From Geodermatophilaceae bacterium (GTDB lineage: Bacteria; Actinomycetota; Actinomycetes; Mycobacteriales; Geodermatophilaceae), in contig JACCQS010000331.1 of the NCBI GenBank assembly GCA_013814015.1, forward strand, positions 1-7,689: 7,689 nt of DNA, read 5' to 3'. Under the pieces are notes generated by a model, which was given only the letters and a program-made list of their open reading frames with translations, had not been told where the DNA came from and searched no databases. The translations under genes and the position numbers were made by a program. Below, piece by piece: positions 1 through 5,602 of this stretch (position 1 is its first letter; every line of letters starts with the position of its first letter).

Positions 1-464
1 GACTGCGGCCACCCCCCGCGACCCCGGGCTACCGGCCCACCGCCGAGCAAGACCGCCACGTCCGCACCCGAGACCGCACCTGCCGGCACTTCGGCTGCAC
101 CCGCAAAGCCGTCCACGCCGACCTCGAACACCACCAGCCCCACCCCGACGGACCGACCGCGGTGTGCAACCTGTGCTGCTACTGCCGCACCCACCACCGG
201 CTCAAGCATCAGGCACCGGGCTGGACCCGGCACTTCGATCCAGACGGGACCCTGACCATCCACACCCCCACCGGGAACACCCGGACCACCCGACCACCCG
301 CACCAGAACCCACCCGGCCCGAACCCGGCTGGCCCGCACCGGCCCTCGAACAGCCGACGACGACCACCACGGTGAAGCAGACGACAGCGAGGACGACGAC
401 GCTGACAGTGGACGCGACCCGCCACCGTTCTGACCACCCGGACGACGACCCGCCACCGTTCTGA
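1..464 (+). CDS. HNH endonuclease, DUF222/13E12-repeat type, 3' part only
   Basis: The reading frame is open from the window edge (first full codon at 3) to TGA 462-464, giving 153 residues of a protein whose start lies outside. A Y-R-P-T segment is followed by R-T-R-D-R-T-C-R-H-F-G-C and then D-L-E-H, C-N-L and C-R-T-H-H-R-L-K, ending in a P-D-G-T-L-T-I-H-T-P-T-G segment. This is the order of the C-terminal HNH nuclease domain found in actinobacterial DUF222 (13E12 repeat) proteins: zinc cysteines, catalytic His, Asn and His, then the 'dG...tPtG' tail. The usual D-x-D-H is D-x-E-H here. These are presumed DNA nucleases, often multi-copy and linked to mobile DNA; their biological role is poorly known. 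The last ~60 residues are low-complexity (Pro/Thr rich), and the acidic tail typical of the family is found in the next frame instead (345-433), so a 1-nt frameshift is possible. The DUF222 domain itself is not visible. Confidence 0.8.
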   Translation, partial: LRPPPATPGYRPTAEQDRHVRTRDRTCRHFGCTRKAVHADLEHHQPHPDGPTAVCNLCCYCRTHHRLKHQAPGWTRHFDPDGTLTIHTPTGNTRTTRPPAPEPTRPEPGWPAPALEQPTTTTTVKQTTARTTTLTVDATRHRSDHPDDDPPPF

Positions 465-496
465 CCCACCCGGACGGGGACCCCCGCCGTCCTGAC
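404..496 (+). repeat. 31-bp imperfect tandem repeat, three copies, at the end of the HNH gene
   Basis: The block around CGACCCGCCACCGTTCTGAC occurs at 415-434 and again, identical, at 446-465; a diverged third copy ends at 496. The TGA trinucleotides inside the copies lie at 431, 462 and 493, exactly 31 bp apart. Since 31 is 1 modulo 3, the three stops fall in three different frames. The second copy closes the HNH reading frame. Copies one and two are nearly identical, suggesting recent slippage or duplication; copy three is degenerate. Confidence 0.75.
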
Positions 497-590
497 CGGT
501 CACCCCGGAACCTCATCGGAAGCCGCCAGGGACGGCAGACTCGACTCCGACGCCGCCGACCCATGATCGGACGTCGAGCACACTGATCCC

Positions 591-1373
591 GTGCCGGCCA
601 ATCCTGCTGCGTTCGACAGCCACCTCCCCGCCTGGGATGCCTACCTCACGACGCCGTGGGCACGGGTCCGATACGACGTGGTGGCTCACGTTCTCGACGA
701 AACGTTGGCCCAGCTCGGGTCTGGTCCGCTACGGGTGCTCGATCTCGGCGGCGGTGACGGCCTGGATTCGGTGCGACTTGCCGCGATGGGACACCAGATC
801 ACAATTGTCGACCAAGCGCCGGGGATGCTCGAGAGGGCACGGGCGAGCGCCCGGCGTGGCGGCTGCATTGACCAGCTGCGAACGGTGCAATCCGACCTCC
901 TGTCCTGGCGCCCGGATCAGCAATACGACCTCGCTCTGTGCCACTTCGTCCTGCCCTACCTCGACCTCGATGACGAGCGACAGGTGTGGCCTCTATTGCG
1001 CGAGGTTGTGCGGCCCGGAGGAACTGCGTCAGTGGTCAGCCTCAACCCCGTATCGGAGGTTCTGAGCGCGGTATACCGCGACGGTGATGTGCGCCTCGCC
1101 TTGCGCCGCTTTGACGGAGAGCCACGCCGTACCGGGACGTTCAGCCGCCAACTCCGCTCCCGTCCGCGCTGCGACGTCGAACTCGCCGCCGCCGACGCCG
1201 GGTTCGAGGTCGCCCGGCGCATCGGCATTCGGGTCGCAGTGGACCTGCTGCCCGAGGACCCGATCAAGTACGACCCACAGACCTACCCGGCCATCCTCGA
1301 ACTCGAATTAGCCCTAGCACAGCATCAGGCCTACCTTGACGCAGCGCGGGCATGCCAGCTCCTGATGTGGTGA
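591..1373 (+). CDS. SAM-dependent class I methyltransferase (SmtA/CmoM-like)
   Basis: This 260-residue protein is a soluble Rossmann-fold methyltransferase. Motif I is V-L-D-L-G-G-G-D-G at residues 49-57, the acidic residue that binds the SAM ribose is probably Asp74 (I-T-I-V-D), motif IV is Y-D-L-A-L-C-H at about 111-117, and a V-R-P-G-G-T loop follows at about 139-144. The C-terminal half (G-I-R-V-x-x-D-L-L, then Y-x-x-I-L-E-L-E-L) resembles the end of enterobacterial SmtA/CmoM, the enzyme that methylates carboxymethoxyuridine in tRNA, and the length matches that family. The substrate here cannot be fixed from sequence; many actinobacterial members are annotated only as methyltransferases. 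The start is GTG 591; the N-terminus fits the family, but no Shine-Dalgarno sequence precedes it, so translation may be leaderless. It converges on leuS with 21 bp between the stops and no visible terminator hairpin. Confidence 0.85.
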   Translation: MPANPAAFDSHLPAWDAYLTTPWARVRYDVVAHVLDETLAQLGSGPLRVLDLGGGDGLDSVRLAAMGHQITIVDQAPGMLERARASARRGGCIDQLRTVQSDLLSWRPDQQYDLALCHFVLPYLDLDDERQVWPLLREVVRPGGTASVVSLNPVSEVLSAVYRDGDVRLALRRFDGEPRRTGTFSRQLRSRPRCDVELAAADAGFEVARRIGIRVAVDLLPEDPIKYDPQTYPAILELELALAQHQAYLDAARACQLLMW

Positions 1374-1394
1374 CTGCCCGCTGGATTCGAGCAG

Positions 1395-4316
1395 CTAACC
1401 GAGAACGAAGTTGACCAGTTTGCCTGGGACACTGATGACGCGGCGTACTTCGGCGTCACCCAGGTGCGCACGCACGTTGGGGTCCTGGCGGGCGGTCATC
1501 TCCATCGCCGATGCATCGGCACCTGCGAGTACACCGACGCTGCCGCGCAGCTTGCCGTTCACCTGCACAGCGATCTCCACCATTTCGTCGACCAGATGCC
1601 GTGGATCGGCGACCGGGAAGTCCGTGCGCGCTAATGACTCCGCGTGTCCCAACCGGGACCACAGCTCCTCGGCGATGTGCGGAGCCAGCGGCGCAATCAA
1701 CAGCACCAGCGGTTCGGCCATCGACCGCGGAACGGGCCGGGCCGCGTAGGCCTGGGTGGCGTGGTTGACCAATTCTGTGATCCGCGCGATCGCAATGTTG
1801 AACCGCAGCGACTCCATCCCGGCCCGGACACCGTCGACGACGCGATGCAGGACCGGCAGGCTCGCTGCGTCCGCGGGCTGTTCACCCACGCGCACCTCAC
1901 CGGTCTGCTCGTCGATGACAAGGCGCCACAGCCGCTGTAGCAACCGAAGCATGCCGATAACCGCCTTGGGGTCCCACGGACGCGACTGATCCAGGGGCCC
2001 CGTGAACATCTCGTACAGCCGGAACGTGTCAGCGCCATAGTCGGCGAACATGTCGTCCGGTGTGATCATGTTCTTCAGACTCTTGCCGATCTTGCCGAAC
2101 TCCTGGCGTACGGCAGCATCGTCGTAGAAGAAGCCGCCACCGCGCGACGCGACGGCTGACGCATCGACGTACATCCCGCGCGCGTCGGTGTAGGCGGGCG
2201 CCTGCAACATCCCCTGATTGACCAGGCGCCGGAAGGGCTCGCTGCTGGAGACATGGCCCAGGTCGAAGAGCACCTTGTGCCAGAAGCGGGCGTAGAGCAA
2301 GTGCAGCACAGCGTGTTCGGCTCCACCGACGTACAGATCGACACCGCCGGCGTCACCGTCTTCGCGGGGACCCATCCAATACTTCTCGATCTCGGGATCA
2401 CAGAACGCGGAGTCGTTGTGCGGATCGAGATAGCGCAACTCGTACCAGCACGAGCCGGCCCAGTTGGGCATCGTGTTCGTCTCGCGCCGGTACGTCCTGA
2501 GTCCGTCACCGAGATCCATCTCGACGGTCAGCCAGTCGGTCGCCCGGGCCAGTGGCGCCTCGGGCTCACTGGTGACGTCGTCGTCTGGGAAGGTCCGTGG
2601 GGAGTAGTCCTCGACATCGGGCAAGAGCACCGGTAACGCGTTGTCCGGCACCGCGATCGGCCGGTCGACGTCCTCACCGTCGACCGGGTAGACGATCGGA
2701 AACGGTTCCCCCCAGTACCGCTGCCGCGAGAACAGCCAGTCGTGCAGCCGATAGGTCGTCCGCGCCTGGCCATGACCTTCCTCGACCAGCCACGAGATCA
2801 TCGCCGCCTTGGCGTCGGAAACGCCCATCCCGTTCAGGTCCAGGCGGTCACTGGCCGAGTTGATTGCCGGACCCTCACCGGTGAACGCCTTGCCCTCGAA
2901 GCCATCCGGCGGCGCGACCGTACGCACGATCGACAGGTCATAGGCCTCGGCGAACTCCCAGTCCCGCTCGTCCTGCCCAGGAACCGCCATGATTGCTCCC
3001 GTGCCGTAGCCGGTCAGCACATAGTCGGCGATGAAGATCGGGATCTCCTCGCCGGTCGCGGGATTGGTGGCGTACCGGCCCAGGAACACACCACTCTTGA
3101 CGCGCTGATCGGCCTGCCGCTCCAGCTCCGAACGGCGACTCGACGACTTCTGGTACGCCGCAACGGCTGCGGCGGGCGACTCCGCGTGACTTCGCCACGA
3201 TTCGGCGATCCCGTCCGGCCACTCCTCGGCGGTGAGTTCCTCCACCAGAGCGTGTTCCGGCGCCAGCACCAGATAGGTGGCGCCGAACAGAGTGTCAGGC
3301 CGAGTCGTGAAGACCTCGATTGACGGGCCGCGGCCGGTCGAGGAGGCAGACGTGAACGAAATCGTCGCTCCGATCGAGCGGCCGATCCAGTTGCGCTGCA
3401 TCAGCTTGATCGATTCAGGCCACTCCAACGCATCCAGGTCGGCCAGCAGCCGTTCGGCGTACGCGGTGATCCGCATCTTCCACTGCTTCAGCGGGCGGCG
3501 GAAGACCGGGAAGTTACCCCGCTCGCTGCGCCCATCGGCGGTGACCTCCTCGTTGGACAAGACTGTCCCGAGTCCGGGACACCAGTTGACCGGGGCCTGG
3601 CTCACATAGGCCAAGCGGTGCGCGTCCACCACCGAGTTACGTTGTTGCGCAGACAGTTCCGACCAAGGCATGCCGTACGGATTGGTCTCGGGCCTGGGCT
3701 CGCGGGTACCCGCGTCCAGCTCGGACACCAGCGCCTCGACCGGGCGGGCTGCATCAGCTGCCTCGTCGTAGAAGGAGCAGAAGATCTGCTTGAAGATCCA
3801 CTGGGTCCATTTGTAGTAGCCGGGATCCATCGTTGAGACCGAACGGCGAATGTCGTGGTCCAGGCCCAGCCGGCGCAACTGTCGGCGGATCGCGACGATG
3901 TTCTGCTCGGTCGTGACCCGGGGATGCTGCCCGGTTTGTACGGCGAACTGCTCGGCGGGCAATCCGAATGCATCGAAGCCCATGGTGTGCAGCACGTTGT
4001 GCCCGAGCATCCGCATGTAGCGCGAGTAGACGTCCGTACCGATGTAGCCCAAGGGATGGCCTACATGCAGACCCTCCCCAGAAGGGTAGGGAAACATGTC
4101 GTTGACAAACAGCTTCGGTCGAGCCTGTGCTCGCTCGGCGAATCCCTCGGACAGATCCCCGACCGGGTTGGGCGCCGCGAAGGTGCCCTCGGCCGCCCAA
4201 CGATCCTGCCAGCTCTGCTCGATCCGACCGGCGACCGCCGCGGTATACCGGTGCGGCGGGATCTCGGGATCGGCGGGCGGGTTCGGAACCGGTGCCTGGC
4301 TCATTGTGGTGCTCAT
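1395..4316 (-). CDS. leuS: Leucyl-tRNA synthetase (class Ia)
   Basis: LeuRS charges tRNA-Leu with leucine in the cytoplasm using ATP, and hydrolyses mischarged products. In this 973-residue protein the signature HIGH motif is H-V-G-H at 84-87, within P-Y-P-S-G-E-G-L-H-V-G-H. The CP1 editing domain spans about 311-525 and holds T-T-R-P-D-T at 337-342 and G-T-G-A-I-M-A-V-P-G-Q-D-E-R-D at 438-452, whose last Asp matches the conserved editing-site Asp. The KMSKS loop is K-I-G-K-S at 742-746, and the C-terminal anticodon-binding domain has V-Q-V-N-G-K-L-R-G at about 918-925. It is longer than the ~860-residue E. coli enzyme, with an N-terminal extension and insertions common in actinobacteria. ATG 4316 is chosen because GAGGAG (4329-4324) lies 7 nt upstream; a second in-frame ATG at 4304 arises from a 12-bp duplication. 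It is transcribed divergently from the 4568 gene and is probably controlled by the attenuator-like leader upstream. Confidence 0.98.
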   Translation of the reverse strand: MSTTMSQAPVPNPPADPEIPPHRYTAAVAGRIEQSWQDRWAAEGTFAAPNPVGDLSEGFAERAQARPKLFVNDMFPYPSGEGLHVGHPLGYIGTDVYSRYMRMLGHNVLHTMGFDAFGLPAEQFAVQTGQHPRVTTEQNIVAIRRQLRRLGLDHDIRRSVSTMDPGYYKWTQWIFKQIFCSFYDEAADAARPVEALVSELDAGTREPRPETNPYGMPWSELSAQQRNSVVDAHRLAYVSQAPVNWCPGLGTVLSNEEVTADGRSERGNFPVFRRPLKQWKMRITAYAERLLADLDALEWPESIKLMQRNWIGRSIGATISFTSASSTGRGPSIEVFTTRPDTLFGATYLVLAPEHALVEELTAEEWPDGIAESWRSHAESPAAAVAAYQKSSSRRSELERQADQRVKSGVFLGRYATNPATGEEIPIFIADYVLTGYGTGAIMAVPGQDERDWEFAEAYDLSIVRTVAPPDGFEGKAFTGEGPAINSASDRLDLNGMGVSDAKAAMISWLVEEGHGQARTTYRLHDWLFSRQRYWGEPFPIVYPVDGEDVDRPIAVPDNALPVLLPDVEDYSPRTFPDDDVTSEPEAPLARATDWLTVEMDLGDGLRTYRRETNTMPNWAGSCWYELRYLDPHNDSAFCDPEIEKYWMGPREDGDAGGVDLYVGGAEHAVLHLLYARFWHKVLFDLGHVSSSEPFRRLVNQGMLQAPAYTDARGMYVDASAVASRGGGFFYDDAAVRQEFGKIGKSLKNMITPDDMFADYGADTFRLYEMFTGPLDQSRPWDPKAVIGMLRLLQRLWRLVIDEQTGEVRVGEQPADAASLPVLHRVVDGVRAGMESLRFNIAIARITELVNHATQAYAARPVPRSMAEPLVLLIAPLAPHIAEELWSRLGHAESLARTDFPVADPRHLVDEMVEIAVQVNGKLRGSVGVLAGADASAMEMTARQDPNVRAHLGDAEVRRVISVPGKLVNFVLG

Positions 4317-4324
4317 TGTGGTGC
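4301..4324 (-). repeat. 12-bp perfect tandem duplication spanning the leuS start codon
   Basis: TCATTGTGGTGC occurs twice in a row on the plus strand (4301-4312 and 4313-4324). On the coding strand this gives two start-like ATG-AGC units 12 nt apart, so the protein begins M-S-T-T-M-S. The duplication is in frame. Only the outer ATG (4316) keeps a normal 7-nt distance to the GAGGAG ribosome-binding site; the inner one (4304) would be 19 nt away. Confidence 0.85.
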
Positions 4325-4329
4325 TCCTC
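4324..4329 (-). promoter_or_regulatory. leuS ribosome-binding site (GAGGAG)
   Basis: On the minus strand GAGGAG ends 7 nt before ATG 4316. It decides between the two start codons created by the 12-bp duplication, in favour of the outer one. It lies about 20 nt after the intrinsic terminator, so translation of leuS is possible only on transcripts that read through that hairpin. Confidence 0.75.
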
Positions 4330-4347
4330 GCTAGCTGTGCCCGGACA

Positions 4348-4374
4348 ACAAAAAGCCCCTCGCAGGGAGGGGCT
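4348..4374 (-). terminator. Intrinsic terminator in the leuS leader (attenuator)
   Basis: Reading along the minus strand, AGCCCCTC (4374-4367) and GAGGGGCT (4361-4354) form a perfect 8-bp stem with a 5-nt loop, followed by TTTT ending at 4350. This is a canonical rho-independent terminator and works only for minus-strand transcription. It sits between the likely leuS promoter (-10 at 4456-4451) and the leuS start, about 30 nt before the ribosome-binding site. The neighbouring upstream gene is divergent, so no other minus-strand gene in the window could be using it as its end. Its position therefore implies conditional premature termination of leuS mRNA. Confidence 0.8.
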
Positions 4375-4422
4375 GCCGTGCTGGGCTGGTCAGTCAGGAC
4401 CGGAGGCTCAGCACGGCCCCGG
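4375..4422 (-). promoter_or_regulatory. Competing inverted repeats of the leuS leader (antiterminator candidates)
   Basis: GCCGTGCTG (minus strand 4417-4409) is perfectly complementary to CAGCACGGC (4383-4375), 25 nt apart. With a 2-nt bulge the helix can extend by three pairs, G4420-G4418 with C4372-C4370, which would take three bases from the terminator's left arm. A rival local stem pairs CCGGGGC (4422-4416) with GCCTCCGG (4407-4400, one bulged T) and excludes the first helix. Mutually exclusive helices upstream of a terminator are the hallmark of attenuation. Which helix forms under which condition is inferred, not seen. Confidence 0.55.
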
Positions 4423-4443
4423 AAGGAGCGAGAACCGTCGCAC
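4408..4443 (-). CDS. Putative leaderless leader peptide of leuS (11 residues)
   Basis: A GTG at 4443-4441 lies 7 nt after the TATAGT -10 box, where the transcript would be expected to begin, and opens a short frame ending at TGA 4410-4408. The peptide reads M-R-R-F-S-L-L-P-G-P-C. Codons 6 and 7 are consecutive leucine codons, CTC and CTT; CTT is normally avoided in DNA this GC-rich. The stop codon lies inside the left arm of the leader inverted repeat, so ribosome position would affect folding. This matches the layout of amino-acid attenuators in which translation of a short peptide senses charged tRNA, here tRNA-Leu for the leucyl-tRNA synthetase gene. Two Leu codons is a modest number, and translation is not demonstrated. 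Confidence 0.45.
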   Translation of the reverse strand: MRRFSLLPGPC

Positions 4444-4450
4444 GTAAGGA

Positions 4451-4456
4451 ACTATA
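4451..4456 (-). promoter_or_regulatory. Probable leuS promoter -10 box (TATAGT)
   Basis: TATAGT on the minus strand is a near-consensus -10 hexamer and stands out in this GC-rich spacer. Transcription would start around 4445-4443. The -35 region is weak: GTGTCA at 4477-4472 (15-bp spacer) or CGGTGT at 4479-4474 (17-bp spacer) are the best fits. It gives leuS a leader of about 127-129 nt containing the small reading frame and the terminator. Confidence 0.55.
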
Positions 4457-4556
4457 CCGAGCCGGCCACCCTGACACCGTAAGGCTCCGGCGGGAGGTGC
4501 TGTCGTCCTGAGGGAACAGACAGGGCAGGATGGTCACCAGAGGGTTTGTCTCACCT

Positions 4557-4561
4557 GGAGG
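4557..4561 (+). promoter_or_regulatory. Ribosome-binding site of the 4568 gene (GGAGG)
   Basis: GGAGG lies 6 nt before ATG 4568, an ideal Shine-Dalgarno sequence, and fixes the start of the Ala/Lys-rich membrane protein gene. It contrasts with the leaderless-looking starts of the neighbouring genes downstream. Confidence 0.75.
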
Positions 4562-4567
4562 TGGAGC

Positions 4568-5551
4568 ATGTTCCGAAGGAAGAGCCGAGGACAAGTCATC
4601 GGCGAAGAACTGTCCGAAGGCTTCAGTCACGTGCGCGTCGCGGCGAATGAGGCCACTAGGGCCGCCGCTGAGGCGCTCGCGCCGCGAGTCGAAGCCGCGC
4701 GGGGAGCCGTGGGTCCTCGAGTCGAGGCGGCACGGGATGCCCTGACGCCCCGGGTCGAAGCGGCAAGGGACGCCCTCAACCCACGGGTCGAAGCAACCCG
4801 GGGGGCCATCATCAAGGGCCTGGATACGGCCAGAGCGCAGGCCGAAGACCGGCTGACCACGGCTCGTCAGCAAGCCTCCACGGCTCGCGATCAAGCCGAC
4901 TCCGAGCGCGCCGAGATCGCCGACGCCAGCCGGCGAAGCGCGAAGAAGACCGCGAAGCGGGCCAAGAAGAACGCCAAGCGGGCCAAGAAGACTGCCGTTG
5001 GAGCACGCAGGGACGCCAAGGCCGCGCTCGCCGACGTCAAGGCGCAGGCCAAGGCCGCCGCCAAGGCAAACCGGGCCAGCGGTGCGAAGAAGCGTCGACG
5101 TTGGCCGTTCCTGCTCGTCATCGTCGGTGTCGTCGGAGCGGTTGTGGCCAAGAAGCGTGCCAAGACCGACGACGATCTCTGGGGGGCACCCTCGGACTCG
5201 CCTGTCCGCGGGTACACCGAGGACCCGCAGCCGAGCACAGCCAGCGGCGTGTCGGCTACCCCGGCGACTGACGATCCGTACCCCGGCGTAACCGCAGACA
5301 CTGACGGCACCATCGCTGAGAAAACCGACGACTACAAGTCAGTCGCTCCAGACGATGATGGGCCGCTGCACGGCAAGTTGGCCGACTCCGCGCACGAGAC
5401 GGGGACCGCCGTCGGTGATTCGCCGGAGGCGCAGGAGGAGACCTGGTCGGAGATGATCGACGCGACCAAGGACAACGACGACGCAGCGAATACCGAGGAA
5501 GCAGCCAAGCATGCCGCCAAGGAACCGACCAAGAAATCCAAGGGGTCCTGA
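4568..5551 (+). CDS. Ala/Lys-rich single-pass membrane protein with 11-residue amphipathic repeats
   Basis: I do not recognise a named family with certainty. The 327-residue protein has four parts. Residues 1-38 are a charged helix. Residues 39-82 hold four 11-residue repeats of the form P-R-V-E-A-A-R-x-A-hydrophobic-x, the periodicity of amphipathic helices in apolipoproteins and LEA-type stress proteins. Residues 85-175 continue as an Ala/Lys/Arg-rich, probably helical region with A-K-K-x-A-K-R heptads. A single hydrophobic segment (W179-A194) is flanked by basic clusters and followed by D-D-D-L-W. The tail (about 207-327) is acidic, Pro/Ser/Thr-rich and probably disordered. The positive residues precede the membrane segment but also follow it closely, so topology is unclear. 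The general plan recalls actinobacterial proteins such as DUF5324, a low-confidence comparison. A role at the membrane surface or in nucleic-acid or polyanion binding is only a guess. It is divergent from leuS and 51 bp upstream of lipA. Confidence 0.85.
   Translation: MFRRKSRGQVIGEELSEGFSHVRVAANEATRAAAEALAPRVEAARGAVGPRVEAARDALTPRVEAARDALNPRVEATRGAIIKGLDTARAQAEDRLTTARQQASTARDQADSERAEIADASRRSAKKTAKRAKKNAKRAKKTAVGARRDAKAALADVKAQAKAAAKANRASGAKKRRRWPFLLVIVGVVGAVVAKKRAKTDDDLWGAPSDSPVRGYTEDPQPSTASGVSATPATDDPYPGVTADTDGTIAEKTDDYKSVAPDDDGPLHGKLADSAHETGTAVGDSPEAQEETWSEMIDATKDNDDAANTEEAAKHAAKEPTKKSKGS
4682..4813 (+). repeat. Four in-frame 33-bp repeats encoding 11-residue amphipathic units
   Basis: The codons for residues 39-49, 50-60, 61-71 and 72-82 of the membrane protein form four tandem 33-bp units, each beginning Pro-Arg-Val-Glu-Ala. 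DNA copies differ mostly at third positions (for example CGA, CGG; GAA, GAG), while the peptide is well kept. This suggests selection on the protein rather than very recent duplication. Confidence 0.8.
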
Positions 5552-5589
5552 GGCTGTCGCGGATCAGATGGGGCCGTCGGGTTCCGGCG

Positions 5590-5595
5590 TAGGAT
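5590..5595 (+). promoter_or_regulatory. Candidate lipA -10 box (TAGGAT), leaderless arrangement
   Basis: TAGGAT fits the TANNNT -10 pattern of actinobacterial promoters and ends 7 nt before GTG 5603. No good Shine-Dalgarno sequence precedes that GTG. Together these suggest that the lipA transcript begins at or next to the start codon. No convincing -35 is visible. Confidence 0.4.
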
Positions 5596-5602
5596 GCGGT
5601 AG

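Noticed and set aside
164..433. Frame-2 reading frame ending in D-P-P-P-F as a separate gene
   Set aside because: The HNH motif is in frame 3 and continues past this point; frame 2 is of interest only as the probable original tail of the same gene.
1..600. CRISPR array or integration site near the HNH gene
   Set aside because: The 31-bp repeat is directly tandem without spacers, and there is no integrase, tRNA gene or target-site duplication in view.
4302..4304. Inner ATG as the leuS start
   Set aside because: It lies 19 nt from the only Shine-Dalgarno sequence, whereas the outer ATG lies 7 nt away.
4348..4374. Terminator serving the plus-strand gene or a bidirectional terminator
   Set aside because: The A-run lies before the hairpin on the plus strand and no T-run follows it, so the signal works only for minus-strand transcription.
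4330..4450. T-box riboswitch for leuS
   Set aside because: The conserved T-box sequence (GGTGGNACCGCG-like) and a specifier stem are not visible on the minus strand; the peptide-type attenuator explains the elements better.
4394..4894. 166-residue minus-strand reading frame across the spacer and the start of the membrane protein gene
   Set aside because: It overlaps a well-supported plus-strand gene with a strong ribosome-binding site, has no family-like features and no start signal; it is a GC-rich shadow frame.
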